NCBI GenBank assembly: GCA_020064725.1 | Contig: JAGTWJ010000003.1 | Location: forward strand, 2,728,001-2,792,000 | DNA from: Drechslerella dactyloides | Taxonomy: Eukaryota; Ascomycota; Orbiliomycetes; Orbiliales; Orbiliaceae | Length of the DNA stretch: 64,000 bases | Direction of reading: 5' to 3' | Shown here: piece after piece, positions 1-10,509 of the stretch | Numbering within the stretch: position 1 is the stretch's first letter | How the letters are laid out: the number at the start of each line of letters is the position of its first letter | Notes under the pieces: generated by a model | Told to the model about the DNA's origin: nothing | The model's input: the letters and a program-made list of their open reading frames with translations, nothing else | Database searches by the model: none | Program-made: the position numbers and the translations under genes

Positions 1-1310
1 TTCATAGACCCGATATTTAATGTAGGCTTACCGACGTATTTTGTAAAAGGCCCAAAGATGGCGGGCACAGCTTCACTTCCCTTGTATTAAGAAATCAAGC
101 ATCTAAACGGATAATAGCACGACAATTAGAACTTTCTATAAAATACACCCTAAAATGATGTATATTGATCAAGACTCTCCTTGTTCTCCCCTGGTTCAAC
201 CAAGCTTGCCACCTGGGTCTTCGCCTCACACACCGTTTGGAGTACCACCATTAAATCCACTGTCAAGTTTCGGTCTCAAAATTGCGACTGCGTCACCCCT
301 TTGCGGTTCGACAGGCATGTAGGTGCAGGGCTTACATGTAATATATTTAACCACAAGGTCGACTTTTCCCTCGCTGGTAGAAGAATACAGGTGTTTCAAT
401 TGATTATTGACAGCGGATTTAACGGGTGAGCAATTTTCTAGTATTGTTACTATTTGTGCCATTTTGCTCTTGATGAGCGCTGGCCTTGAAGATGCATCGT
501 TGCGGCTGCTGATTCAATACACTATCGCGCCTCTCGGTAGTCTTGGGCAAACCAAGATATTTTGGATAGCTCCGATAGCGGCATTCTGCCAATCGCGGGG
601 CAAGCTTTCGTCAAGGAGTTATATACCACGCCAGTTATACGCAAACAGGCTCGATGCTTATAACTCTACGCGATTTGTAATTAACCACCATCCAGAGTGC
701 GATGGTGACGCTGGCAATGCAATGGTTGAGGGGGTTCCATGACCCCACCCGTTCTATATACGCTGGAACTCGGACTGACGGCTTGAGTCTGACTGGTTGA
801 TGCGCTTTTCAACCTTGCTATTGCCCCTTTGCCTGTTCAACTACAATACATTAGATTTGCCATGACCAGTGAAATGGATACCCCATATATTACTGATGCT
901 TGACATGTGTTTTGTATACGATGACAAGGTCAGAACACAAAGCTCAATAACTAGAGACCTCAACATCCAAGAGAATTACACAATAGCCTCAAGGGGCGGG
1001 AATGGAGATCGACAATCTGCGTGCATGATTATACATCGGTGCAAAAGTCCAAGGTGGCTGACGATTATTAGGTATCGAGCATTCCGAGGAATGAAGGACT
1101 ACGGCATGACACGGGGTAAGAGAGTGGGACAAGTCCACTTTTTCGTTCATCCGATAGCTGAACCGACGAGTTCACAGCAGCTCAACCAATTGATGCGATC
1201 GATTGGATATAATGTACATAATATCATGATTCCATGAAGAGCCGGAATGCGGACACCTTTACGCCCCAAACGTGCACAAAAAAAAACAAAGCGCGAAACG
1301 ATCCACGATA
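1..1310. other. Left-end stretch without a supported gene
   Basis: Open frames here are short (under about 125 codons), occur on both strands, and resemble no family I recognise. At the very left edge an open frame of 29 codons runs from the window start to a TAA at 88-90, so it could be the tail of a gene outside the window, but this is no better than chance. A short proline-rich frame begins at ATG 155 and stops near 322. I see no long terminal repeats, transposase or reverse transcriptase motifs. The last part, next to 1311, should include the 3' untranslated region of the H4 gene, which is transcribed leftwards. Confidence 0.5.
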
Positions 1311-1763
1311 TCAACCACCGAAACCCTGTTGCACCAGGTCAGCATTGATACAAAGATGAGCTAATATTGGTATCTGGGGGCTAGGTACTTACGTAGAGAG
1401 TACGACCTTGTCGCTTCAGGGCATAGACGACGTCCAACGATGTGACGGTCTTCCTCTTCGCGTGCTCGGTGTATGTCACGGCATCACGAATGACGCCCTC
1501 GAGGAAGGTCTTTAGGACACCACGGGTCTCCTCGTAGATCACTGAGGGAGCGGTTAGCGAGGTGAAGACGACGCGTGACGGACGGAAGGAAGGAAGTAGC
1601 GGTGGGTATGCTTACTGGCTGAGATACGCTTGACACCACCACGACGCGCCAGACGGCGGATGGCGGGCTTCGTGATACCCTGGATGTTGTCCCGAAGGAT
1701 CTTGCGATGGCGTTTGGCACCGCCCTTTCCGAGGCCCTTTCCGCCTTTTCCTCGACCGGTCAT
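1311..1763 (-). CDS. Histone H4
   Basis: Core nucleosomal histone H4, which pairs with H3 to form the tetramer that wraps DNA. Three exons on the minus strand: 1616-1763, 1393-1541 and 1311-1325, joined by GT-AG introns (donors GTAAGC and GTAAGT; a CTGAC branch sequence precedes the last acceptor). They encode 103 residues, exactly the H4 length. The N-terminal tail starts MTGRGKGGKGLGKGGAKRHR, with the conserved acetylatable lysines, and continues through the histone fold to the final GFGG. The last exon is only 15 nt and encodes just GFGG plus the stop. Residue 49 or so is Met (ISAMIYEE), as in many filamentous fungi. The gene is divergently paired with H3 at 2786, the usual arrangement that keeps H3 and H4 dosage equal and S-phase coupled. 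Confidence 0.98.
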
Positions 1764-2359
1764 TGTGATTGTAGGTAGTTAGGAGAGAAGAAGAAGCGGT
1801 TTGTTTGCAGAAGAAGCGCGAGTAGCTGGGGAGAATGGCGTGTGGGCGAGTATGAGGGATGTCTTGAATACGGGATCGGAGGGAGAAGAAGGGAAAGAGG
1901 GTCGGGGTGGACCAGCGGCGTTTTATGTATGCGGAAGCGACGCGTTGATATCAACCAACACTTTTGACAATAATAAGTGCTGCTTGTCAAGCCCGCCAAA
2001 ACAGAACGGCGGAGGGCGCTCGCTTATCGTGCTCGGACGAACGTATTTTTCAAAATCGAATTCTTTGCGACTCCCAAAGGGCTACGCGTATCGTTTATTG
2101 CGCATGCGTACACGCACTCCGGTGAATGCGACCTTTGCGGGGGACAATGCCGCAGGATCCGCTGCGGACGACAGCAGCCGTGAATGAGAGATGCCATCGC
2201 CATCGCCATCGCCGTGACTGCGAGCTGTCGCGTTGGCGGTGGTGTCAGGATCCACGCGTGTCTGCTAGTGCAGCAGCAGCTGTTTGCCTGGCTTGGCGCG
2301 TGCTGCGAGAGCGGTTAGCTGCCTGCTTAGCGAGCCAACAGCTTCAGATCGGGCTAAAA

Positions 2360-2388
2360 ATGCGAAGCGAAAATAAAATAATTCGCAT
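2360..2388. promoter_or_regulatory. Inverted ATGCGAA repeat between histone genes
   Basis: ATGCGAA at 2360-2366 is repeated in inverted orientation as TTCGCAT at 2382-2388, flanking an A-rich spacer that begins GCGAAAAT. Such GCGAAAA-type sequence recalls the activating elements of yeast histone promoters, but assigning it to a factor is inference. Confidence 0.45.
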
Positions 2389-2598
2389 CCGAAGCTTTTC
2401 TCGCCAGCAATATTTCGCAGCGGAAAACAAGCTGGAAATTTGGGGTGTTTGACCGCGCTTTTCGGCAGCCCGAACGTGCCCCCAAAACCCGAAGCCCTTC
2501 CGCCGTTTGTTTTTTTTGGGCGTTTGACGCAACTCAAATAAACAAAACGAGAAAATTGCGCCCGGCCGGAGTGATCTTCTGGCGCCCTCCCGAATCCC

Positions 2599-2606
2599 TT
2601 ATAAGC
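2599..2606 (+). promoter_or_regulatory. TATA box of histone H3
   Basis: TTATAAGC about 185 bp upstream of the H3 start codon, followed by pyrimidine-rich leader sequence. It is the only good TATA match close to the H3 start. Confidence 0.6.
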
Positions 2607-2785
2607 AGCCTGCCACCCCCCCGAGAAGCCCGGTTCCTTCCTCTCTCCTTCTTTCTTCTTCCTCTTCTCTCCCATCGTCCCAACACATCCCTCCAGCCAA
2701 CCATCTCGCACTCCACCCGCGTCCACCAAACATCATCTACAACTTTTTCGTCTTTTGACTTCTACCTCTATACTACTACTCAGCC

Positions 2786-3338
2786 ATGGCTCGTACTAAG
2801 CAAACCGCCCGCAAGTCCACCGGTGGCAAGGCTCCTCGTAAGCAGCTCGCCTCCAAGGCAGCTCGCAAATCCGCCCCAGCTTCGGGTGGTGTCAAGAAGC
2901 CCCATCGTTATAAGCCTGGTAAGAACATCACTCCATCCGCTAGACGCGTCCGTCGCGTCTCTCCATCACAACAGTTGCTCATTCACTTCTCTCACAGGTA
3001 CCGTCGCTCTTCGTGAAATTCGTCGCTACCAGAAGTCCACCGAGCTTTTGATCCGCAAGCTGCCCTTCCAGCGTCTTGTCCGTGAAATCGCTCAGGACTT
3101 CAAGTCCGACCTCCGATTCCAGTCGTCGGCCATCGGTGCTCTTCAGGTAAGCATACGCTCTCGGTCCGCTCTCATCGTTTACGCGTCCTAACTCGCGTCT
3201 TTGCTATAGGAATCCGTCGAGGCCTACCTCGTCTCCCTCTTCGAAGACACCAACCTCTGCGCCATCCACGCCAAGCGTGTCACCATTCAGAACAAGGACA
3301 TCCAGCTTGCCCGTCGTCTTCGTGGAGAGCGCTCGTAA
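2786..3338 (+). CDS. Histone H3
   Basis: Core histone H3. Three exons, 2786-2918, 2998-3146 and 3210-3338, with GT-AG introns; total 411 nt, encoding 136 residues including Met, the exact H3 length. The tail begins MARTKQTARKSTGGKAPRKQ, keeping K4, K9, K14, K18, K23 and K27 positions, and has SAPASGGVKK at residues 28-37. The histone fold follows (YQKSTELLIRKLPF, FQSSAIGALQ) and the protein ends RRLRGERS. It is divergent to H4 at 1763, so the two share a promoter. The intron positions (after KPG and after GALQ) were fixed by frame and conservation. Whether it is the replication-coupled or the only H3 copy in the genome cannot be told here. Confidence 0.98.
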
Positions 3339-3936
3339 ATTTCCTGTTTGCTTGAATGTTTTCTTGTCCTTTGCAGATTTTGCTTCGACGCGTCGTTATT
3401 GTTGAACAATCACGTCGATTTCTTGGCGATTAACGTCATGTTCAACGATAGATTAGACATGTCTTGTTAGACTGCAAAGTTCATGTTTCCTTTTCGTTTC
3501 GTTTCCTCCTAGGGTCTGGGATGCGGTTTTTTCTTGTTGGTTCAACGGTGTCACTACGGGCTGTATCATATCTCGAATTTCTCATGTTTTCAATGGTCTC
3601 TGGACGAAGCAATGAACCACCCGCAAATTTTAATCATCCTTTCGGTATCGCCGTAAGCCCATAGTGTATCATCCAAGTACCTGGGTGTCCAACAGCAACA
3701 TGCCAGCCGTATGATAAGTGTATCAAACGTACGCACCAAGAATACTGAAACAATAAAGTATTGGTTAATCTGCTTGTGCAAATCATTTCTAATGTACACC
3801 GCACACCGCATGCACTAGGGGCCCAATAAGGAAAACGTATACCAGAAGCTTCAATATTCACCATGATTAAAATTATAAAACGTCAGCGACTAAAACATTT
3901 CGCCCTCGAGCACTCGCCAGGTATGCAGCACTCAAC
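3339..3936. other. Convergent intergenic region H3/NAF1
   Basis: The 3' untranslated and terminator sequence of H3 (+) and of the NAF1 gene (-). It is AT-rich with only short chance open frames, and I see no RNA gene or other structure in it. Confidence 0.6.
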
Positions 3937-5916
3937 CTATACGTTATGCCCTTGTGATCGTAGAATAATCAAGATCTCTTCAACTGAAGGCGGTCGGGCT
4001 TGATTCAGCAAAGGAAATTGAGCAGGATTCAAAGGTAACGGGAGCGGATGGGGTGGGGGTGGCATCTGGCCTAATGGCCCAGCAAAAGGCAGTTGAGGGG
4101 GCACCGGCATCGGAAAGAACGCTGGATTGATATGAGCTCCTGAAGAGAATATCTGCGGTGGCAGTTGCGTCGGATTGAGGAAGGGCAGAAACGCCGAAAG
4201 GTCTGGTGGAGGTTGAACCACTGGTGGAGGCTGAGGCACTGGTGGAGACTGTCTTGGGGCTGCATCATGCTGTTGGTGATTCGTAGCAGGCTGCGGTTCG
4301 GGTCTAGGCATTGGAGACCGCTCCTCCCTTACGAAAGACCGCTGATGACTAGGGCTATGGTTGTGATGCCGGTGATTCGGCTTAGGGTCTGGCCGGCCGG
4401 GTGGTTGCCTACCTCCTCTGCCACGACCCCGTCCCCGGAAACCTCGACTGGCTTGATAGTCTCTTGCGGGTCCCCTTGGGGGCACTTCGCGTCGTTGAGG
4501 CAGATTCCCTTGCCCTGGCGGTGCAGACATCTCATGGAGATTCGCGGGACGGGATAGGGGAACGTATGGCTCATCCATGACATCGGGTGCAGCACTTGGG
4601 CCTGGGGCTCGCTGTGACCCTTTTGCTTTCTTTTCTTCCTTCTGTCTCCTCTTGAATTCCGCTTCCGCTTCATCGTCTGAAAACTCTCGTTCGTCGTCAC
4701 CTACTTCTTCGTCATGAAGATTACTGGCATCACTTCCCTTCATCGCGCGTATTGTTTTGGTAAAGAGAAAGGTGCTGTGGGATGGGATGTAGTGCACTTT
4801 CCGCCCAACCGTCGCATTCAGTGCCTCAGCCTCAGCTGCATCTCGTAATCGTATGGTATAGAATGGCTGCTCAACGCGACCAAATGTCTCCTGAACCTGC
4901 CCGAGTATCGAGCGATCCTCAAAACATAGTAGAGATTGTTCATTCAGCACTTGATACTCGCCTGATACGGCAGCTTTGACCAGGACAAGATCATCAACCA
5001 CTGAGTCGATAACCCCGAGATGAACGACTGGCGTGCTCGCGCTGACGTCGATGTTGGGACGAACCAAGGCCGATCTAGTCTCTGGGAGCTCGTTCTTAGT
5101 CCTCAAAGGGCCGCTCGTACCTCTCTTGTGGTCATTGCCGCCCTCGTCGTCAGATCCTCCGTCTTCATCCATCAGCCTCTTCGCTTCTTTCTGGATGTCG
5201 AGGAAAATTGCATCTTCGCCTTCATCTTCTTCCTCGTCACTGCCAGAGTTTCGTTCGCTGTCGCTCTCGGAAGAAGTGGAATCGCTGTCATCTGACGAAG
5301 GAGACGATCGTGGGGTGGAACGTCGTGAGCGGTTCTTGTTGCCATTCTCCTCCTCATCCGCAGAACTGTCCAACTGCCACTCGGCCTCAGGGTCTCCTAG
5401 GTTGGCTCGTCCTTTTTCTAGAAAATCGTCCAGGTTGCGAATGGCTCCTTTATCCTCTTCACTGGCGATTTCGTTCTCACAAATCTCTCCTGCGGAGTGT
5501 TCGGCTTCGCCGCCGGCTTGATCACCGTCGTTCTCGTGGTCGTCCCCAGCATGATTTATCGCTGTCTCTACCGTGTTTTTGTCCAGGACGTCACCACCGA
5601 CGAGAAATAGCCCCGGGAGCGCGTCATGCGTTGGCGGATGGTCTAGGTTGTCGTCGGCGGCTTCGGGTGTTTTCTCAGGCGGTGTTATCCGTGGTTCCTC
5701 AGCATCCTTCAGCAGAAGCTCTGGTGTAGACGCTCGGCCTCCATCATGTTCGAGATCCAGTCGTGCCCGCTTTGGCTGGGGTTCGCCGTCATTGCTATTC
5801 TGATGTTCCGGCGCCTCGCCGTAAATGATAGGATCGCTGTCCATGACAGGTAGACCGGCTGCTGACAAGTCTAAGGAATGAATAGGTAGGATGCTTGCTG
5901 AGGGAAAGCGCGCCAA
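3937..5916 (-). CDS. NAF1: H/ACA snoRNP assembly factor Naf1
   Basis: Likely Naf1, the nucleoplasmic factor that binds Cbf5 during H/ACA snoRNP assembly before Gar1 replaces it. It acts in rRNA pseudouridylation and, in other species, telomerase RNA maturation. Single exon, 659 codons. A long acidic, Ser/Glu/Asp-rich N-terminal half (about residues 110-265) leads into the Gar1/Naf1 beta-barrel core at about 285-400 (VVHLGVIDSVVDDLVLVKA, then the FGRVEQPFYTIRL segment typical of the family). After this come a charged coil (about 405-435), an RG-rich patch (FRGRGRGRGGR, about 490-500) and a very proline-rich tail. A second in-frame Met at about residue 25, directly before DSDPIIYGEA, could be the true start. 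Divergent to ALG9 across about 250 bp. Confidence 0.85.
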   Translation of the reverse strand: MARFPSASILPIHSLDLSAAGLPVMDSDPIIYGEAPEHQNSNDGEPQPKRARLDLEHDGGRASTPELLLKDAEEPRITPPEKTPEAADDNLDHPPTHDALPGLFLVGGDVLDKNTVETAINHAGDDHENDGDQAGGEAEHSAGEICENEIASEEDKGAIRNLDDFLEKGRANLGDPEAEWQLDSSADEEENGNKNRSRRSTPRSSPSSDDSDSTSSESDSERNSGSDEEEDEGEDAIFLDIQKEAKRLMDEDGGSDDEGGNDHKRGTSGPLRTKNELPETRSALVRPNIDVSASTPVVHLGVIDSVVDDLVLVKAAVSGEYQVLNEQSLLCFEDRSILGQVQETFGRVEQPFYTIRLRDAAEAEALNATVGRKVHYIPSHSTFLFTKTIRAMKGSDASNLHDEEVGDDEREFSDDEAEAEFKRRQKEEKKAKGSQRAPGPSAAPDVMDEPYVPLSRPANLHEMSAPPGQGNLPQRREVPPRGPARDYQASRGFRGRGRGRGGRQPPGRPDPKPNHRHHNHSPSHQRSFVREERSPMPRPEPQPATNHQQHDAAPRQSPPVPQPPPVVQPPPDLSAFLPFLNPTQLPPQIFSSGAHINPAFFPMPVPPQLPFAGPLGQMPPPPHPLPLPLNPAQFPLLNQARPPSVEEILIILRSQGHNV

Positions 5917-6168
5917 TGGTGTATATGCTCCGGTGTTGAGGCCGATTTTTGAGCGGAGCCGTAGTGAGGAATACTACTATGCTCTCAGAAATTTCTTCAA
6001 ATCCTGTGTAGTAGGTGCTGGGTCTGGGGGAGCCATCCAAGCGCATTGGATCCGGAGGACGTAATTTATTTCGTCTTGGCACCCATCGCATCGGGACAAC
6101 ACAGACAAACATCCCCGGCTAGCTAGCGGACTTACCAGGGTACCCGTTTGAATACACTTCCACGCGGA
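5917..6168. promoter_or_regulatory. Divergent NAF1-ALG9 promoter
   Basis: A 252 bp gap between opposing start codons serves both genes. No TATA box stands out. A minus-strand frame of 105 codons crosses it but overlaps the NAF1 start in another frame and resembles nothing. Confidence 0.5.
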
Positions 6169-8390
6169 ATGGCACTGTCTCCAGAATCCAAAGCCGCACC
6201 AATCGAATTGGTGCTGAAGCAGTGTTCAGGATATGGCTCAAATCCAGCGTGAGTTCGATCATCCATGGTCCCAATCATGCCTGCGGTCATTGATCGTTGC
6301 CCTGTTTTTTTTTAGGTCGGAGAGATTCAAGAGGTCATACCGTATACTGATGCTAGCTCTCCAACTTCACAGAGTCGAGGGTCAGGCCTCACCTACCTTA
6401 TAACATTGTTCTCTCTGCGACACTCGCCTCCGGTTTATTATCCGCGTCCTTTGCAACAATATCGGATTGCGACGAAGGTGGGGAATCCCGAAGTCTCAGA
6501 ATATATTAGCGGTGGACATATATATAATCGTCTAACTCGAAAGTCTGGGAAACTCTAAAGTTTTCAACTATTGGGAACCCACTCACTACCTGTCCCACGG
6601 ATACGGCCTACAAACCTGGGAGTATTCACCGCATTATGCCATTAGGAGTTGGCTGTATACAGGTCTTCACTCACTTGCGATATGGCCTTTCAGTGTATTC
6701 TTGGGACTGGATAAGGTAAAATCATACTCTATGTCCCATTTTAGGTCACTCGACTAAGCCATTGCCTTGAACAGACCCAGGAATTTCTTCTCCTTCGATG
6801 TATTTTGGCATTTATGGCATCAACTGCCCAGGCAGAGCTATATGGCGCACTTTCGACTCACGTTCATCCTGATGTTGGGCTCTTCTTCTTCTTGGTCTCG
6901 GTATTCAGCGCCGGCATGTTTCAAGCGATGCCGGCATATCTGCCATCTTCGTGCGCGATGAGCTTCGTAATGCTGGGAACTTGCGCTTTTCTAAAATGCA
7001 CCAGGTCTCCGGCGAAGGCACTGCTCTTTTTTTCGATTGCAGGGCTTCTCGGATGGCCCTTCTCGCTTGCTTTGGTAATACCACAGCTTTCTTTATGGGC
7101 TCTAGAGAAGGGTCAAGAATATGGCCTTGTTTGGGTGCTCAATACATTGCTCTCGAGTTCCGTCGGTCCGTTGAGTGTTTTGGTAAATTCCACCGTTCAC
7201 CTCACTTTGAGATTACTGCATGATACTAATGTTCGCAAATAAGGCTCTGGTAACCATTATAGACTCGCTGGCGTACCGGAAGCTCGTCCTCGTACCGTTA
7301 AACATTGTCCTCTACAACGTTTTCGGTGGAGAAAATAGAGGTCCTGATCTATACGGTACCGAGCCGTGGTGGTACTATATGGCTAACCTACTATTGAATT
7401 TTAATGTCATGACTATTGCGGCTTTGTCTAGTGGGCTATTTGTGGTATGTAACCTTCTCTGTTGACACACATTCTTTGTTGACACTTGAAGGACTTCGGA
7501 GCATATATAACTGACTAAGATACAGCTTGGGGCCATCTTCATGCGCTATTGGTCAAGTGCAAGAGCTCTGACTTACACCGCGCTCATTGCCCAGTTTTAT
7601 ACCTGGTTATTGATATTTACCCTTCAACCACATAAAGAAGAACGTTTTATGTATCCGGCCTACCCTGGACTGTGCATCAACGCAGCGGTGTCGTTGTACC
7701 TGGTGAAGTCTTTCATATCTCAGGGCCTTGGGAAAATCTCATCCTCAAAGTCCGCACCCGCTTTAGGCGCGATTTCGGTATTTGCTGTCGTATTAGCGTC
7801 CGCTCTGATTTCGGTACTCCGTATCGTCGCAGTCACCTCGGCCTATAGCGCGCCTATGGACATATATAGCGGCCATCACAACTTGACGGGTAACGTCTGC
7901 TTTGGAAAAGAATGGTATAGATTCCCATCTTCTTTCTTACTACCTCCAACTGCCCGGCCTCGTTTCATCAAAAGCGCATTCGCTGGTCTATTGCCTGGAA
8001 TCTTCACGGAAGGTAACAACCCTTTCCGCGATGGTACTTGGGTGGTGCCTGAGAATATGAATGATCTTAACCAAGAAGATTACACAAAATATGTAAGTTC
8101 TCATCTAAGCATCATGATATAGCCAATACAAGGTGTGCTAATATGCCTACGTATAGGTTCCCGTTGAGAGTTGTGATTATCTCGTCGATTCCTACTTCCA
8201 GGGGAAGGAAGAATCGTCTTTAGAACCGAACTATATTTTGGACAGGGAACACTGGGATTTGATTTCATGTCGCGAATTTCTAGATGCTTCGAGTACTCCC
8301 TCCCTGAGTAGGATCATCTGGCTTCCACCTGTAATCCTAAACGATAGAAGGGTTTGGGCAAAATACTGCATTCTTCGCAGGAAGAATTAG
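6169..8390 (+). CDS. ALG9: Alpha-1,2-mannosyltransferase Alg9
   Basis: ER-membrane Dol-P-Man:mannosyltransferase of GT22 type, which adds alpha-1,2 mannoses to the lumenal dolichol-linked oligosaccharide for N-glycosylation. Signature: DCDE directly followed by VFNYWEPTHYLSHGYG and TWEYSP, the conserved first lumenal loop; later HKEERFMYP, also characteristic, and EWYRFPSSFLLP. Many hydrophobic segments follow. Exons I support: 6386-6477, 6561-6715, 6775-7182, 7244-7444, 7526-8092 and 8157-8390. The 5' end is less sure: my model uses ATG 6169 (exon 6169-6248), a small exon 6316-6333 and a weak GTCATA donor. With it the total is 584 residues, near family length, and in frame. Branch sites such as TACTAAT support the introns. 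It shares its promoter with NAF1. Confidence 0.92.
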
Positions 8391-8664
8391 GGGGTCTCTG
8401 CTCTTTCTCTTAATGATAGAAGTTTTGTCTCGCGGGCCAGACTGCCGTAGGCACGCAGGTTGGTTTACGAGACAAATAGAAATTTTTGGTGCATCCAACA
8501 GATTTTATCCATCTTATTCGCGCAATCTTGTGACTATGATGGATCGTTCGCTGTTATATCATTATGAAGCAAAATCTCTACCAAGCGATCGAACAGGGTT
8601 AAAAGAAGGGTGAACACGGATGTAAAGCTGCGTTATCGCAAGTCGGAGTGGCGTTAGGAGCTTA

Positions 8665-10509
8665 TCAAGCTTGTGAGGGTCCCTTGGCCTTGGCCAACGT
8701 CCAGTAATTTTCAACCTTGTTCCTTTCGAGTAGCTTCCTGACCTCCCCTTCCGATTCGCATTTGTTTGTCGTGAACCTCTTGAAACCACGGATTTTGAGT
8801 TCGCCTTCCCATACCAAGCGACATGTATTAGATTCCATATTTGTCGTTGCAGCGACAGTGGATGGTTCCGTTTCAATGTCTGAATCGGCACCTCCGCTTA
8901 ACTCGGTCCATTTTATGCGCTGGAGCATCAATTTTCGATACTTGTTAATCGCCCATTGACCGCCTTCCACAACTACTAGATTGAACTTGGGATTGTGGAT
9001 ACAGATCCCCGTCAATGACAGCTGCTCAGCGTTTTTCCATATTTTGAATTGATGCGCCGGATTCGAAAGATTCTCTATGCGGAAAACCAAACAGTGGACG
9101 CCTTTGGCAAGATCTTTTTCTTGATTGGTGTGTAATTTCTCCAGCTTTTGCTCTTTGGTGAGTTTTCGTTCTTCGTTCGCGGTTAGGTGTTTTTCGAGAC
9201 GTTCTGCGATCTGCTTTTTGACTCTTGCCTCAACTGCAGTGGGATCCCTCACTGCCTCCTCATTGTAGACTCTCATCATGTTCTTCATCGTCACCTTTGG
9301 AGGTGGAGCAGGCTCCAGACCAAGCCTGACTTTTGCCTGATTCTCTTTGAGAACCGCCGACCTGTTTTGCAGCCTGGCCTTCTTTTGCTCTCTCTTGGTG
9401 AGTGGAAGGGGTTTCGCGGCCGGAATATGCTTTTCCATGGGTGGGTCCAAGAGGATAGGATGCTGAATGTAGATGGTAATGATTGAGTCTTCGCTGGTGA
9501 TCTTTAGGTTGTCGGAGCTCATGTCGTCGTAGGTCCCATTTGCACATAAACCAAGGTCCCACCATTCGACGTCTGGAGGAGGATCATGCTGCAGAAAAGA
9601 ACTTAGTGAAGCGCTTTCACCGGAGAAAACGGGTGCTCTTACCAGAAATAGTTTATCTGTATCCATCTCTTCTTCGATACCTGCTCGTCTAGCCGCAGTA
9701 GCAATGCGCCTTTTGAGCTCCTCTAACTTTGCCTGTTTTCGCAAAGCATTGGCCTGCTCTATGAATTTGCCTTTCTGGTTGAAGACCAACCCCTTCGAAA
9801 CCCGGCCTTTCTGGTGGCCCCTCGTTTCGCTAGTAATATTAGGATCGAAATACGGGTTTTTGGAAGGGGCGGATTCCAAAGATTGCTTTGTAATGTCTGC
9901 TCGGCCGCCCTTCTGGTGGGATAGAAGCTGCGAAAGGGAATCGGTCTTTTGATTCGCCATTGTGGTAGCGAATTTGGGCTTCATCACATGTCGTCCGCGA
10001 CCAACGCTACTCGTGGTCTCCATAGAGTCCGCGAGAAGTGCGGGGTGCAGCCCGATATCCAAGCCCCCTCTACCCCGACCATTATCCTGTGAGGCCTCTG
10101 CTTGATCCTGAGTTCGAGACTCCGTTGTTTGTGAAATCGGTGCGGCATTTGGTAAATTCGAAGAGGATAGGCGATTGACAGCGGCTGCAACCTGGGCTTT
10201 AAGGTCAGCCCTACGTTTCGCAGCATCGTACGTTTGTGACTGAGACGTTTTCGATGATAGAGCATTGGTTGCGTCGGTGGCTGCGGGAGCAGAGCCGCGG
10301 GATCCTAGAGACGCCGCAAGGGCGGAAGCACGGGCGCGGGCTTCTTCCATCATCCTTTTCTTCTGCTCCAATGCTAACATCGCGGGAGACTTGAGCGACG
10401 AGTCGGCCGCAGACATGGAAGCTGAGTCCATGCCCCTTGGTTTCTTTGTTGGCGAATCGGGCATCGGTTCGTGTGGTGGCGGTCTTTTAAGGGAGCCGTG
10501 GGACGCCAT
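8665..10509 (-). CDS. PRP3: U4/U6 snRNP protein Prp3
   Basis: Pre-mRNA splicing factor Prp3 of the U4/U6.U5 tri-snRNP. A low-complexity N-terminus carries KRPPPHE and SPTKKPRG basic patches. The PRP3 domain starts around NPYFDPNI and includes GLVFNQKGKFI, PPDVEWWDLGL and KLTKREQKKARLQNR-like sequence. The C-terminal DUF1115-type domain follows (VHCLVFRIENL, INKYRKLMLQRIKW, NYWTLAKA). The frame is open for 614 codons, but 9589-9642 reads on the minus strand as a perfect 54-nt intron (donor GTAAGA, CACTAAG branch, acceptor TGCAG). Removing it joins DKLFL to HDPPPDVEWW and gives 596 residues. The intron is a multiple of three and has no stop, so retention would insert 18 residues. Divergent to RPA190. 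Confidence 0.93.
   Translation of the reverse strand: MASHGSLKRPPPHEPMPDSPTKKPRGMDSASMSAADSSLKSPAMLALEQKKRMMEEARARASALAASLGSRGSAPAATDATNALSSKTSQSQTYDAAKRRADLKAQVAAAVNRLSSSNLPNAAPISQTTESRTQDQAEASQDNGRGRGGLDIGLHPALLADSMETTSSVGRGRHVMKPKFATTMANQKTDSLSQLLSHQKGGRADITKQSLESAPSKNPYFDPNITSETRGHQKGRVSKGLVFNQKGKFIEQANALRKQAKLEELKRRIATAARRAGIEEEMDTDKLFLVRAPVFSGESASLSSFLQHDPPPDVEWWDLGLCANGTYDDMSSDNLKITSEDSIITIYIQHPILLDPPMEKHIPAAKPLPLTKREQKKARLQNRSAVLKENQAKVRLGLEPAPPPKVTMKNMMRVYNEEAVRDPTAVEARVKKQIAERLEKHLTANEERKLTKEQKLEKLHTNQEKDLAKGVHCLVFRIENLSNPAHQFKIWKNAEQLSLTGICIHNPKFNLVVVEGGQWAINKYRKLMLQRIKWTELSGGADSDIETEPSTVAATTNMESNTCRLVWEGELKIRGFKRFTTNKCESEGEVRKLLERNKVENYWTLAKAKGPSQA

Larger units (their letters stand above)
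1764..2785. promoter_or_regulatory. Shared divergent H4-H3 promoter
   Basis: This is the 1.02 kb between the two histone start codons. It holds no convincing gene; the open frames crossing it (for example + strand 2445 onward) run into the H3 coding region in another frame. On the H3 side there is a TATA box near 2600 followed by a CT-rich stretch (about 2615-2700) suited to transcription starts. Near the middle is an AT-rich block with an inverted ATGCGAA/TTCGCAT pair. CT-rich sequence also lies upstream of H4 when read on the minus strand. Confidence 0.75.

Noticed and set aside
869..1237. 122-codon open frame near the left end
   Set aside because: No recognisable motif, no splice-supported extension, and similar-sized frames exist by chance on both strands nearby.
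2445..3191. 248-codon plus-strand frame over the H3 promoter and first exons
   Set aside because: It runs through the TATA/leader region and H3 introns; only its stretch overlapping H3 exon 2 in the right frame is meaningful.
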